37,801 nucleotides of DNA, taken from STC-113 sp964618565 (GTDB lineage: Bacteria > Patescibacteriota > Gracilibacteria > BD1-5 > UBA2023). Below are positions 1 to 11,013 of this stretch, piece by piece. Position 1 is the first letter of the stretch. Each line of letters starts with the position of its first letter. The DNA lies in contig CAZUBA010000017.1 of NCBI GenBank assembly GCA_964618565.1, positions 1 to 37,801 of the forward strand, written 5' to 3'. The position numbers and the translations under genes are program-made. The notes below the pieces were generated by a model. That model made no database searches, was not told the DNA's origin, and saw nothing but the letters and a program-made list of their open reading frames with translations.

Positions 1-150
1 CTCCACATGAAGTATTTATTAAATGAAAAAGTTGCATTTGACTTTAGAACTCATTTCAGCTACTTAAAAGTTCTATAATATACCCAACGGTAAGAAAATA
101 TGATAAATTGCAAAAATGCAATTGAATTTTATCTGAAATCTATTTAATGC
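1..150. other. left-edge stretch, no gene seen
   Basis: AT-rich sequence downstream of the PQQ-type dehydrogenase stop codon. I see no open frame, strong hairpin or repeat here on either strand. Confidence 0.4.
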
Positions 151-1371
151 TTACCTCTGTGTTATCTTATATATAGCTCAATATCTGTCATCAGACATGA
201 ATAAAGTACCGTCAGGGGAGAATAGTAAGTCCACAGGACGTCCTGTGATCCTTCAAGATGAAATCCATCAGGTTATAAAATCTTCTGTTCACAAATAATT
301 TCCTTGGTCATCTAATTTCATTCTTACAATCTTGTACCCTGTTGGGGTGCTTCTATTCCAGGATCAATGATATGCAACCAACAAATCTCAAGAATATTCT
401 TCATCCCAGCTACTAGGTATGAATTCCAATCAAAGAGGAGCAGAGTGTGCCTGAATGTCAATAAATGATGGGTTTGAATTCGGGCAGGTTTCTTCTGCCT
501 TTTTTGACTTATCAAAATCAGTATCTGTAATTTTTTTACCATAACAATACGGCCAACCATAAAAGCCACCTTCTTTGATTACATTTATTTCATCTGGAGG
601 AAGATTATCTCATAGGAAATCTCGTCACATTTCTGTTGCGAAGACATTTCCTGACTTTGGATCAATTTTCATAAAAACAGAATTTCTGAGTCATGTTGCA
701 TATTTTTTCAAATCAGTTCAATCATCATTCATAACCAAAATCGCTCACCTTTTGTCGTTTCTTTCCACACAAGTATCACAGCTTGAGCCAACTGAAATCA
801 AAATCCTTCAATCATTAAGCCCAAGAAGCGTTTTTGTGAAATGCCTTCCTCAAGAGGGGAGATCAAGGAGTTTTTTTGAATTGCTTAGTTTTTGATTCTC
901 GACATCATAATCAAATGTTGTAATTTTATCGGTTTCTGCCACATATAGCTTCTGGTTTCCATTAACAAGCTTAAATAAAAGACCATGCGGTGAAGATAGT
1001 CCTGATGCTAGAATTTCTGCAATCATTGCTTCACCCGTACCCTTCTTTATTGCTATTATTTTTCAATCTTGAGTCTGACTTGCAATAAGATTTCATTTTG
1101 GATCCATAACCAAAACTCGAGGTCATTTAAAACCTTGAGAATATATTGAAATAGAAAATCATGATGCTGACTTAAGTCATAATGCATTTGTAACTTGATT
1201 CATGGAATTATTATTCGTTGTATTATTTCAGTTGTTCGTATTTCAGGTTTTAGTCATGTTGATAGTATCTTTTACTGGCGATTCGATTAAATCTTTCGAT
1301 TTAATCATGAATATCACCAAGCCTAACAATATGACAATTACTAATATTAGGCCAATATATTTGTTTTTCAT
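151..1371 (-). CDS. membrane-anchored PQQ-type sugar (glucose/sorbosone) dehydrogenase-like protein
   Basis: 406 residues with TGA read as Gly; I checked every codon and found no TAA/TAG before the TAA at 151-153. The N-terminus (MKNKYIGLILVIVILLGLVI) is a single hydrophobic anchor, followed by an Asn/Thr-rich linker, so the propeller should sit outside the membrane. Family hallmarks are the HGSWNR motif near residue 335, then GRPV, and a final propeller blade FSPDGTLFMSDDRYGAIYKI. Members of this beta-propeller family oxidise aldoses or sorbosone with PQQ; substrate and cofactor cannot be read from the sequence. ATG at 1371 was chosen because it puts the anchor at the very N-terminus; a longer standard-code frame to 1482 adds a non-hydrophobic extension. 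A terminator separates it from the upstream gene, so it is probably transcribed alone. Confidence 0.85.
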
Positions 1372-1504
1372 AGTGCGCTGAATTAAATAATAACGAATAA
1401 TTATATCCTTAATATTTTTTTTGTAAATAATTATCTCCTTTTTTTGAACGTTAACTTCGTAATATATAGAAGGGCAAAGCAATACGATATTTATTAAAGT
1501 AAAA

Positions 1505-1534
1505 AATAACCTTAGCGATTTCGCTAAGGTTATT
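1505..1534 (-). terminator. intrinsic terminator after the 212-aa gene
   Basis: A 30-bp near-perfect palindrome (AATAACCTTAGCGA, then TT, then its complement). On the minus strand the stem is followed by a run of T, so it should stop transcripts arriving from the gene at 1553-2191. Confidence 0.75.
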
Positions 1535-1552
1535 TAATGATATTAATAGTAA

Positions 1553-2191
1553 TTACCTGATAATTGAACCAACTCATTTTTTTGTATCTACAATATTTGC
1601 TTTCAGACGTTTATTATTTGCTGCTATCAATCCTTCAGCCTCATCAAGTGTCATTTGAATTTCTGAAAGAAGTTCTTGAGTGATTGGTGCTTCTTGAAAA
1701 TCAGTATCTTGATTATGGTCAAGCATTTTGCATTTTCACTTAATTTCTGATAAGAAGTTATATACTTTTTTATCCGCTTTAAAATCAGATGTTGTAAAAG
1801 ATGGGCTTCTTGAAGGATTCCTTGAAGCATGCACTATGGATGATCTTTTTCAGATACTGTATTGGACGTAACTTAAATTTTTTTCAGGATGATAAACTGT
1901 GAAAATTGTTTTATCAGTATCATGGTCATCTCTTACTATTTCAATCTTAATAATGCCTTCCTCATAATTCACAATGGAAATCCAGCCGTTTTCAAATTCT
2001 ATTTTCTTAACTACAAAATTATTTATTTTTGTTTCAGGAGACAGGGAGAGCGCTAAATTAAAAAGCCTTCTCAATTCTGCTTCTATTATTTCTAGAACTT
2101 TAGCATTAGTTGCATCCTCTGGCTTAAGTTCAATGATTTTTTTTACAGAAAATTCCTTTTGCGCTTCTGGGATATTCGTTGACATAGACAT
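1553..2191 (-). CDS. uncharacterised protein, paralog of the product of 7109-7753
   Basis: 212 residues; I do not recognise a family. It is clearly homologous to the 214-residue protein encoded at 7109-7753: both have a segment of type ATN.K.LEIIE.EL..LF.LA near residues 28-50, a beta-rich middle (EFE.G.I... then VEIVR.D.DT), and a C-terminal PITQELL.E.Q helix. This copy keeps one Cys of the CxxC-like cluster found in the other. It is the last gene of the minus-strand set (phosphatase-like, double MutS, this gene) and lies 90 bp after the MutS-fusion stop. Bracketing of the MutS fusion by paralogs suggests they act with it, perhaps as partner or adaptor; this is inference. Confidence 0.8.
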
Positions 2192-2281
2192 TGATTAATT
2201 GATACTCAAGATAAAATACATCATTATAAGAATTTGTCAAGTTTACAGTTTATTGAAAATTATTTAAGCATTCATGAAGAT

Positions 2282-5200
2282 CTATAAACCCTTTGCAATC
2301 TGGATGATTTCTTGAGGCAGTCACATCTTTTCGGCAACAAAAATCGCGTTTGAGTCGGCATGTCAAGTTTGCAACTTATAATCGAATATAATTTTTCATT
2401 CAGAATCAAATTCTATCTTATTGTGGTACGCCTTAAGTATATTTGAATATTTATTGCACAAGATTTCTACGACTTCGTGATTATGCGATGCCATTGTAAC
2501 GTAATTGCGTTTCTTTAAAATATATACTATTATCCCATAAACAAGGGCTGCTTGATATTTTGGCGATGTAGTGGACAACATTTCATCGACTATGAATAAT
2601 ATATCTCTTCATTCATCTGCCAATCCAATTATTTTATTTAATATTGAAACTTCATTTCAAAATGAGCTTAACTTCTTATCTTTTTTAGAAACTACTCTAT
2701 CCATATAAATGACATTATCAATATTCGGGATTTCTCAATTCGCTCATGTTGTTTTTCAAGTGGATTTTCAACTTACGACAGACATGGTCAATGCTTTCAG
2801 ATTAAAGGTTTTTCATGACATATTTGTTCCAGTGAGGATTTTTCATTTTTCTCAATCTTGAAAATTGTCAGTATTCCTTACTTGTTTTCATGGATTAGAA
2901 AATATATTGAACATTTCCTCAATTCTCAATTTTCAATTTTCATTCAGATGGAATTCTCAATAATCAAAATCTTTTGCCATTTTTCAGTAAAGCGCAAGAG
3001 TCACAAAATCTTTAATAGGTGCAGAAATTGAGCGACAGTCAATAAAATGATTCACCCTATGTTCCATTATCAGCTTGAATCTCCTGAAATTTCATTTATT
3101 CATTTCATTAAAAAAATCATTCTGGTTTACGCTAATGCCGAACTTGCTGCTGTATCATTTGAATGCGTCATATTTTATTTCTAATTTTAAGGCAAGATTT
3201 ATAACGTCTTTGAGTTTGGACTTGATTTCTTCAAGTTCAGAATAAATTATGCCTTGAAAATCAAATTCGAATTTTTCTTCTCATCATTTTCTGTCATAGA
3301 TATACTGGTTATTATGAAGAATATTTCAAATAAGCTTTTTTAGTTTATCTCTATTATTTCCATTAACTTCTTTATTTTCCAGAATAAAATCTATTTCATC
3401 TATGAGAAGATTGCTCTTGTGTCAGAACTTATTCTTAAATTCCTCCAATTTATCGTTAAATCATTTAAAATCAGAAAACAATTCTCATATTTCAGATTCA
3501 AATTTAGTTTTAAAAACTCAATAAAGATCAAATTTTTCTATATGTCATAATACTTGTGATATTGAACCGGTATTATTGTTTCATAATCACTCTTTGAGGT
3601 TTGAAACCAGGCCTTTTTTAAAATCTTCATTTATAAATCTTCACCATTCGCTTTCTAATTTATCAAAATCTCGCAAGAAGCTGTCAACTGGATTTATTTT
3701 TTGAGCAAATCATTTGAGTATGATGCTTGCGATAAGTCTCGTAGGCCAAGTCTCCTCATATTTATAGTCTCACTCAGCATAACTTTTTATAATTGGTTCA
3801 AGTAATTCTCATATTTTGTCTTGATATTCTCTTATATCTAATTCAAAAATCGAAATACTTCGCATTTTATCTGAATTTTCTTTTATATAAGTATAAAAAT
3901 AACTCATATATCTTGATATTGTATCTAGATCATATCATCATCTGAAAAAATCCAAACTTTCAGGAATAAATGATTCCATGTCTTTCCTTATATCGACTAT
4001 TAAAGGCTCAAATTCAGCTACTTCAAGAAATTCTGTTGAGCTTACTTTAAAATTCAGATAGTTTGTAATGGCAGTCGCATGTGAATATGTCTTAGCTCAA
4101 TCCTGTTCATTAGTTATTTTTTCAGCCTCTGAGGAGATTTTATTATAAATTTGCTCAAGCTCATAAAGATTAATTTCTTCAAAATTTGAGATATTCATAT
4201 GTTTGAAGGCTTCTATTAGCAGTTTATATTCTTGTTTGCATTTTCATTCGAAATCGTCAATTTCATAATCACATCACGAGTAGCGTCTATTCACTAATTG
4301 CTCGATCACATCTTCGCTAAGCTTTCATAACGGCTGGCTGTAGAGGTGTTTTTTTATCATTTCGTGTGCCTTCTGAAGTTTTTTTGTGAATTCAAGCTCA
4401 TTATCAAATGGGAATGAGTCTCTTAATATCTCTTTATTCAACATCAAGAATATTATCAACTGATTATTTAGTTCTTCGCAAACCTGATATTCATGTGGAA
4501 TGATGAATTTATTGAAATTATGCAGGTGACTCATAACCGGTTCATTATTATGGCTATTGAATCAGCCTGTGCTATTTATGAATCAGAGAAAATATAGAAA
4601 CAACTTTAATTCATTTCCATGATTTTTTGCATGATTGAAATCGATCTTTTCGGATATTTCATTGAATAAATCTCTTCTTTTTGCAAATCAATTTGAAGAA
4701 ATCATCGGACTGTTCATTAACATTTGCAAGACTCATTCAGCAAGATTATCATTTCAAATCATCCTCATTCATCAAAATCTCTCATGAGTTCTACCTTTAA
4801 GTCATGTATATATTGAACTTCATCTGAACATGCATTCTTTGAAATTATTATCATCACTGAATATATGTACAAAATTATCATCTCTTGGCTTCAATCTTAT
4901 GAGTGAATTGATGAGTATTTTTGAATAAATGAATCTGTATTTTTGATTTTCTTTAAAATAGTCCTCGTCAGGTTCTCTGAATTCGGGATCTTTATATTTT
5001 TGCTTATCTTCAAAACATATATCTTCATACACTCCTTTTAAATAATTTTCAGCAATTTTAAGTATTTCTTCTTTCAGTCATAATGTTCTAGCGACCTCGA
5101 TCGCATAAGAATCATCAGCTCAAGATTGTAATTTATATAGCCATTCAAGGTTTCAATCAGATTGTTTTACTTTGAGATGATATATTCAGACATTTTCCAG

Positions 5201-6481
5201 ATGATCGCAAAGCTCAATGAATTTCTCGTTATGGCTTGCACAAAATATTTTTGCTCATAATTTTTTCAAATATATAATTGTGGCTGCAGCAAGTCTATAT
5301 TGATCTTCAGGTCATGTTTCAGAAAATATCTCGTCATAGCATCAGAAAGGTCTCTTCTTAAAAGTCTTTAGTCCGCTTATAAGAGTCTTGATTCAATCTC
5401 AGAAAGCACTCAGATTATGCTCGTGATCAGTTGATGATCTATCGATATAAAAGAAGCTGTCATGAATATGAAAATTTCATTTTTCACAAGGCACAACTCA
5501 GAAACTCTGTGCCATGCACTGCATAAAAAAGGTATTTTTAAGAATACTGCTTTTTCATGACATATTGCTTCAAGTAAGAAGGGTAAGCGAATTATCATCT
5601 GTGCTATCGTTTTTTATCCAATTCTCTTTATCTTCAACTATATACCATCAATTCTTCCAAGATACAGGCTCAGATTCATTATATGCTGCAAAATTAAGTC
5701 AGTCTCTCTTTGTTATGGATGCAACTTCAATTAGTGTTGAAATCTTTATGTATTCATCATAGAATGTATCCACACTTTTATTTACATTGCCTGCATCGGA
5801 AGATAATAAATAGTCTTCCTTGATATGTGCAACATTCTGATATTTATATCTAAGGCTTTTTGATATGTTTTTTATCGAATCCGACTCAAATTTATCTAAC
5901 TGGTCCATTAACTTATTAAGATTTTCATGTCCGACATCAATAATTTTGAAATATCTGCTTACTTCGTTGGCGGGTATCAATCACCTTTTGAACGCCTCAA
6001 TAAGAGGTAAGTGCATCTGATTTACATTGACCATTGAAAACAATCCAGCAACTCAATCCATTAATCAGTATGCCAAAGCTTTTATTTCTGCTATCTCAGC
6101 CAATTCTGGATAATGATATATGTTTTTAATGAAATCCTGTCTTCATATTATCTGTTCCTTATCTATAATTGGAAATCTCACCATGTTCCAAATTATTGAT
6201 CATTCTCTTGAGGATTTCAAAAAATTAGGGTATTTTATTTCTTCTCAAGAAAAAGGATTTTCAACTCACATTGAAAAATCACCGTCCATACTATGGATAA
6301 AAGGGCGAGTTATGTTAAGCGGATCATATAATTTATCAATATTATAATCCGCCACTTGGTTATTTCCTTGAATCAAATTATTTGCAGCCTGCTTTGTCGT
6401 TTCTACAGATTTTGCAATTCATAACTCTTCCATTGATTTGCCAGTAAGCAATTTTCATTTATCATCAGGCGCTAAATTCAT
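2282..6481 (-). CDS. giant fusion protein with two MutS-type ABC ATPase domains
   Basis: 1399 residues in a single frame; I read all triplets from 6481 to 2282 and found only TGA (Gly), no TAA/TAG. Module 1: residues 1-290 resemble the MutS lever/core region (an RQDFIKNI segment), then Walker A TGSNMSGKS at about 303-311, Walker B YDEIFSETG with D383-E384, and CASHNEKFIEL. Module 2: a long helical charged region (about 480-1200), then Walker A TGTNMSGKT at about 1217-1225, Walker B VDEMLSTTS with D1299-E1300, MASHNHEVVEIL, and a MutS-like tail ending in LPQEIIQIAKGL. The mismatch-binding N-terminal domain of MutS1 is absent. MutS proteins normally dimerise through composite ATP sites, so this chain could be a covalent pseudo-dimer. 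ATG at 6481 is the first in frame; a TTG lies 21 bp upstream. Both glycine-rich loops use TGA. Confidence 0.85.
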
Positions 6482-6627
6482 TAATTCAGTTGTTATGGAC
6501 AAATTGATAATTTTAATTTTAGTTTAAGATTTGTTTAATATATTTGCAAGGCGATAAAAGTCAAACAAATTCATAATAAAAAATCCCTCTAATCCTTTGC
6601 TCTTGAAGGATTGGAAGGAAGATATAT

Positions 6628-7077
6628 TTATTTGTGCCAATCTTTAATTCATAAAACACTTCAGGCTCTCCTTAATGTCACATAAACAAGATGATTATAA
6701 TCAGGATATTTTGCGAAAAGCTCATCTGAGTCAGCTCATAATTGAAATATATCATTTAAAGCTATTGCCACCGAGGGGCTTCTATTTATTCACCTTGTAC
6801 AATTTACAATTAAGCTATCAACCCTTTCTCGGTATTTTATAAAATTTTCTATTATCTTTTTAGCAATATCTTCATTTATAGACACGGGTCAGCACTGGCG
6901 TCAATGAGCCTCATTGTCGTCAAATCCATAGCAATCTATTCAAATATAATTATCTGATTTCTGCAGATTGAACAAATGTGCCAGATGTTCTCGGCTATTG
7001 AATATCCTTATTGCATAGGTTGGTTTCTCAGGTGTATGAGCAACAGATTCTGATAATGATAGGATGCGTAATTCCAT
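6628..7077 (-). CDS. small CX5R (protein tyrosine phosphatase-like) protein
   Basis: 149 residues. The signature VNCTRGINRSPSVAIAL (around residues 91-107) is the P-loop of cysteine phosphatases: C93 nucleophile, R99, then Ser, followed by a helix. The loop glycine (residue 96) is a TGA codon. An acidic patch FDD at 52-54 could supply the general acid. Seven of the eight glycines are TGA and one is GGA. It lies between the 214-aa paralog gene (31 bp upstream) and the MutS fusion (146 bp downstream), all in the same direction, which suggests one transcript. Substrate unknown: it could be a protein phosphatase or act on RNA or nucleotides. Confidence 0.75.
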
Positions 7078-7108
7078 ATCTATTAAATTAATGATATTTT
7101 ATTAGGAT

Positions 7109-7753
7109 TTATCTAACAGGAAGAATTCTCTTAACCTCATCTTTTGTTGTGTCCATACTTTTTAGCCAGCCTTTTGAATGCTTGATGGTTAATTCTTTGG
7201 CTTCTTCTAGGACGCCTTGAACTTCAGCAAGAAGCTCTTGCGTGATCGGACGATTTGTAAAACAACTATTTTCGTTAAGATTGCAGTAATTGCATTCTCA
7301 CTTGATATTAGAAGCAAAATCATAAATTTCTTGATTTGCTTTTAACCCAGAATATGCCGGATCCATATGTTCTGAAATCAGAGCCTCTCTTTCAATAATT
7401 GAAGATCTGACTCATTTTCCATATTCTGCATATCTTTGACCTTTTTCACTCACAGGATAATCGATACGAAGATATTTTTCAGTATCTAGATCATTTCTAA
7501 CAATTTCAACTTTTAAGCTCCCATCTTTATAATATTCAAATCAAATAAATCCACCTTCAAATTCAATTTTATGCTTCATTTGATTATCTATTTTTCTTTT
7601 TTCAGGTTTGATGAATCAGGCCAATATGAAAAGAGAATACAACTCTTTCTCTATAATTTCCAGTATTTTTTCATTTGTTGCTTCTTCTAATTTCAATTCG
7701 CCTAAATTCTCAATTGTCGATTCTTTTTTTGATGTAGGAGCACTTGTTGTCAT
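7109..7753 (-). CDS. uncharacterised protein, paralog of the product of 1553-2191
   Basis: 214 residues, first gene of the minus-strand set. It shares with the 212-aa protein the ATNEKILEIIEKEL helix, the VEIVRNDLDT strand and the C-terminal RPITQELLAEVQ helix. Unlike that copy it has a Cys cluster (GECNYCNLNENSC), a possible metal site. No known family recognised. The ATG at 7753 has no Shine-Dalgarno. The intergenic region to the divergent gene at 7909 is only 155 bp, so the two directions may be co-regulated. Confidence 0.8.
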
Positions 7754-7836
7754 TTATATGTTTAATTATTGATATATTCTTAAAGTATATAATATTTGGT
7801 AAATGTCAAAATTATTTCAATATACAATCAAAGAAA

Positions 7837-7863
7837 TTGACAAAAAGTCAATAAGACTATAAT
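7837..7863 (+). promoter_or_regulatory. candidate sigma-70-type promoter for the 7909 gene
   Basis: TTGACA at 7837-7842 and TATAAT at 7858-7863, both perfect hexamers, 15 bp apart (slightly short). The ATG follows about 45 bp downstream. Confidence 0.55.
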
Positions 7864-7908
7864 TTGAATCTTAAGAAAGGGAATATCTATTATTTTTATT
7901 TATAAAAG

Positions 7909-9459
7909 ATGCCAATAGATTCAACAGCTGAAGATGTAATCAAAAATAAAGAAGTTGCCGACATATGAGTGCTGTCAGATATTTGCCGCAATATCGAAGC
8001 TAGCGTAGCAAAGCAATTACATGACGATGGCATACTTGACTTATGAGAATTTGATAAAGAAAATCAAGATAAGGCTGAGCATTTGAATCTAACCAGATTT
8101 GTTATAAAATCAGAAAAAATATTCGGGAATGCTTATTGAATTTCAACTTTTAATAGATGGTTAATATCAATGATACTTGAAAGATGCAAATCGCCATGGA
8201 ATATTCTTGCTTGGGCAGAGAATGTTCCAGAAGAATTTTACCCAAAAATCATATTAAAAATAAAGGATTATTCTAATCTGAATCTGGAAAAAATCTTTAG
8301 AAGCCACGCAGAATGCATGTTTATTGCAAACGAGCTGACTCACTTATCCGCATACCCGAAAACAGTCTGATTGATGACTGATATAATTTCAGTCCTCCCT
8401 CCAAAATTAGCATATCAGCTAATTTCTTGAATAAATGAATCTTATGATATGCTTACAACTCAACTACTAGCACAAAAGGCTGAACCATATTTCAAGGAGA
8501 TGTCAGAAAAGCAAAAATACAGATTTTCAATATCAGTAATCAATAATTGACTTTTAAATTCAATATTTCCAGAATACAAAGAAAAATTAGAAATTTGAAA
8601 CTTATTAGTCAAAAAATTATCAAATGAATGAAGAAATCTTTGAATTCAAGACAAAAATATGATTTTAACAGCATTAATGATGCTCATATGAGATAATCCG
8701 GAATTTAAAAATATTCTTTTCAAAAGCTGAACTAAGCAATTGAAGATTTGAAAAGTCTTTGAAGGCAATTGAGATAATCCTGTAAAATCACTCTTACAAG
8801 AAACTATGCAAAAAGAGGTTGATTTGCGCAGCAGCAATAACTTCATCAATTGAAAGCCTTTTGTTATAAAGATGGTTTTCCCTGAAGATGACGATTGAAA
8901 AAAATCCTATAGGAATTTCTTGTTGAGGATGAAATCAAGATGATGGAATCCTCTATATCAAGAATGAGAAGTTTGATTTTTTTTTAAAAATGTAGTGATT
9001 TTTACAAATGATCCGAATTATTTGCCATGAGAAATATTTCTTTCTCAAAATTCATTTACTTCTGAATTTGAAGATGTTGATATCGCTGTCATAAGATGAC
9101 ACACTCAACATATATGTAACTTTGCAGATGAAATCATTAAATTGAAAGCTAAACTTCTGATATTTTGAGGATGTGTCTGAATAAAAACTTTCATAAAGGA
9201 CATTATTCATCCAAAAATATATTCATTGGATCAAGATATCTCTTCAGTATCAGATTCTGTATGCATTGCACCTATCTGAGTCGGGAGAAGCAAAATAAAT
9301 GATGAAATATTAATGAATATTGTAAATCAGCTTAATAATTGAAGCATCAGCTTGAATCTTGATGATATCCTTAAGGAATCAAATTGAGAATATCAATCTT
9401 TTAAAGTTTCCGTTAATCAGAGACTATTAGATGTTTTAAGTAAATTCAATGCGAAGTAG
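7909..9459 (+). CDS. uncharacterised protein with caspase-like His/Cys motif region
   Basis: 516 residues, all codons checked. Residues 1-330 look helical and match nothing I know. The C-terminal part (about 340-500) alternates hydrophobic strands and contains DIAVIRGHTQH (His398, His401), then LLIFGGCVG (Cys422), then a late strand IAPIGVG. The order strand-GH-helix-strand-GC-G is that of caspase-fold (clan CD) peptidases and of related RGH/GSCGG hypothetical proteins, in which His and Cys form the dyad. Most glycines in these motifs are TGA. The gene is divergent from the MutS-fusion set. A peptidase role is inference; the His-Cys spacing (24 residues) is shorter than in classical caspases. 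Confidence 0.75.
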
Positions 9460-9548
9460 TTCAACATTAAGAGGCTTGTCGGCTGAATACTTGCAAATTA
9501 TAATATTTACATTATAATTTAAATATTATAATTTATAAATCTTTAAAA

Positions 9549-10205
9549 ATGGCAAATATAGTCACTCAAGTTGAGATTGAAAGAGATATTGCAAGGCAAA
9601 CTCAAAAGAACAATGAAGATTTTAGCCTTAAAAGATTTTATGAGATTCTTGAAGAATTGAAATTGAATGAAAATGATTTTGAGTTTCCCTGACAGAAAGA
9701 TGCAATAATATATAGGGCATTGATTCTCGCTTTTGCAGAAGTTTATGTAAAATGAGATGAATCTCTAAGCTTTGATGTTACTTGATCTGAATACTTAAAG
9801 GATACAGCTTCTGAACAGATAAAATCTCTCCATATTTGTCTTGAAATAAATAAAGATTGAGAATGAGAAGATGTTGAGCCCGTTTGATATGCGGAATTTG
9901 CAGATCTTCTGAAAACACATTTGAATCTTATCCCATCTGAACTTTCATCAAAAATTGATATGTATATCAGTTATAATCTTGGAGATAAGTGAGGGATAGA
10001 AATTAAATCTGGCCAAGTAAAGCCTTTTTCTGATCATGAGCTAAAGGAGGTATGAACAGATAATGCTTGAGAAATCTGATTTACGGACAAGTACAAGATT
10101 GAAAGAACTTTCAGAAACACGGTTTATAACAAAATTGATTGGCATTTACGTTTGCTAGAGCTACAGAAGCAAACAAAAGACAAGGCAATGATTTGAATTC
10201 AATAA
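9549..10205 (+). CDS. uncharacterised 218-aa protein
   Basis: 218 residues, mostly helical and acidic, with many TGA glycines. No membrane segment, signal peptide or recognised motif. It starts 89 bp after the 7909 gene in the same direction with no obvious terminator between, so co-transcription is likely. Confidence 0.75.
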
Positions 10206-10226
10206 GTCTACTTCTAATTTGAATAC

Positions 10227-10247
10227 TTTTTAGAAATTTTCTAAAAA
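10227..10247 (+). terminator. weak AT-rich hairpin after the 9549 gene
   Basis: A 10-bp stem TTTTTAGAAA with its complement and a 1-nt loop, 22 bp past the stop codon. It is AT-only apart from one G:C pair, so a weak terminator at best. Between here and 10424 I see no gene, only a short palindrome (ATGCAAAATTTTGCAT). Confidence 0.4.
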
Positions 10248-10424
10248 ATTCAGTCCTTCGTTTTGCAATCTCTCTTGCGGTCGGGGTGTACAAATAAATC
10301 TAATGCAAAATTTTGCATCAGGATGACGCAGGATGATCAATAAATGAAATTTTAAGGCGAAGCATTTTCGGGTGATAGAATACATTCTGATAAAATAAGG
10401 ATAGAGAGATCCTATTAATATGAA

Positions 10425-10446
10425 AGATCCCGCCTAGGCGGGATCT
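10425..10446. terminator. GC-rich terminator between convergent genes
   Basis: A perfect 22-bp palindrome (AGATCCCGCCT plus its complement) followed by CCTTTTT on the plus strand. It sits between the plus-strand pair ending at 10205 and the minus-strand gene whose stop codon is at 10452, so it can serve both. Confidence 0.8.
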
Positions 10447-10451
10447 CCTTT

Positions 10452-10739
10452 TTACATGCATATTTTGCAGTTTTCGCACAGACCTTTTTCCTGGCCTTCT
10501 TTGCGTACTCTCTCTCGCGCTTGGAGTTCTTTTTCACTATCAACTTTGCTCCAGTGCGTTTGTGATGCCCAGATGAAGAGCATTACCGGTACAAAAGCGG
10601 TTGCAAGATCCACCCCCACGTTCGGAATGAACGTATTAAGCAGAAATACTGTCGGGAAGAATATGATGCAAGATATGATCTGCAACAGCAAGAATCTTAT
10701 CCACATCCTGAGTTCCCATCTCCAAGAGAATATGTACAT
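10452..10739 (-). CDS. small membrane protein with C-terminal Cys motif
   Basis: 95 residues, open in the standard code. Two hydrophobic segments (roughly residues 12-34 and 43-60) are followed by a charged helix (SEKELQARERVRKEG) and the end LCENCKICM with CxxCxxC spacing, so probably a two-helix membrane protein with a cytoplasmic metal or redox tail. It has five Trp codons, only GGN glycines and a strong Shine-Dalgarno, all unlike its neighbours, which hints at a foreign origin. Family unknown. Confidence 0.75.
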   Translation of the reverse strand: MYIFSWRWELRMWIRFLLLQIISCIIFFPTVFLLNTFIPNVGVDLATAFVPVMLFIWASQTHWSKVDSEKELQARERVRKEGQEKGLCENCKICM

Positions 10740-10743
10740 GTTT

Positions 10744-10804
10744 CCTCCTCTTTTCCGTAGTAGAAAAACTGATCATATTGTAATGATCCAAAACTGATTG
10801 ACAA
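10744..10804 (-). promoter_or_regulatory. promoter and strong Shine-Dalgarno of the 95-aa gene
   Basis: Reading the minus strand: TTGTCA (10804-10799), 16 bp, TACAAT (10782-10777), then GAGGAGG (10750-10744) four bases before the ATG at 10739. This full Shine-Dalgarno is exceptional here; most other starts follow A/T-rich sequence without one. Confidence 0.55.
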
Positions 10805-10886
10805 ATCAATTAAATATTGTCTGTTGTCGATTCCGACGACATCATATTTTAAAGATCTGCAATTCCATGAACATGACATGCTTTTC

Positions 10887-10914
10887 TTGATTTTAAATGC
10901 ATATAATATATAAT
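10887..10914 (+). promoter_or_regulatory. candidate promoter of the ABC exporter operon
   Basis: TTGATT at 10887-10892 and TATAAT at 10909-10914 with a 16-bp spacer; a second overlapping TATAAT lies at 10902-10907. The leader to the ATG at 11014 is about 90 nt. Confidence 0.45.
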
Positions 10915-11013
10915 GTTATGATTCACTTATGGAATTTGCATAATGTGAATTAATTCAATAATTCCTTGTATATGAACAGCATTAAAAATACAGGGATAGG
11001 TAATATCTAAAAT

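Noticed and set aside
2282..6481. Two separate MutS genes instead of one
   Set aside because: No TAA or TAG occurs in the shared frame, and no second start context is evident between the modules.
7754..7830. Minus-strand promoter with TTGACA upstream of the 214-aa gene
   Set aside because: A TTGACA is present but the only good -10 (TATACT) is 14 bp away, too close to call.
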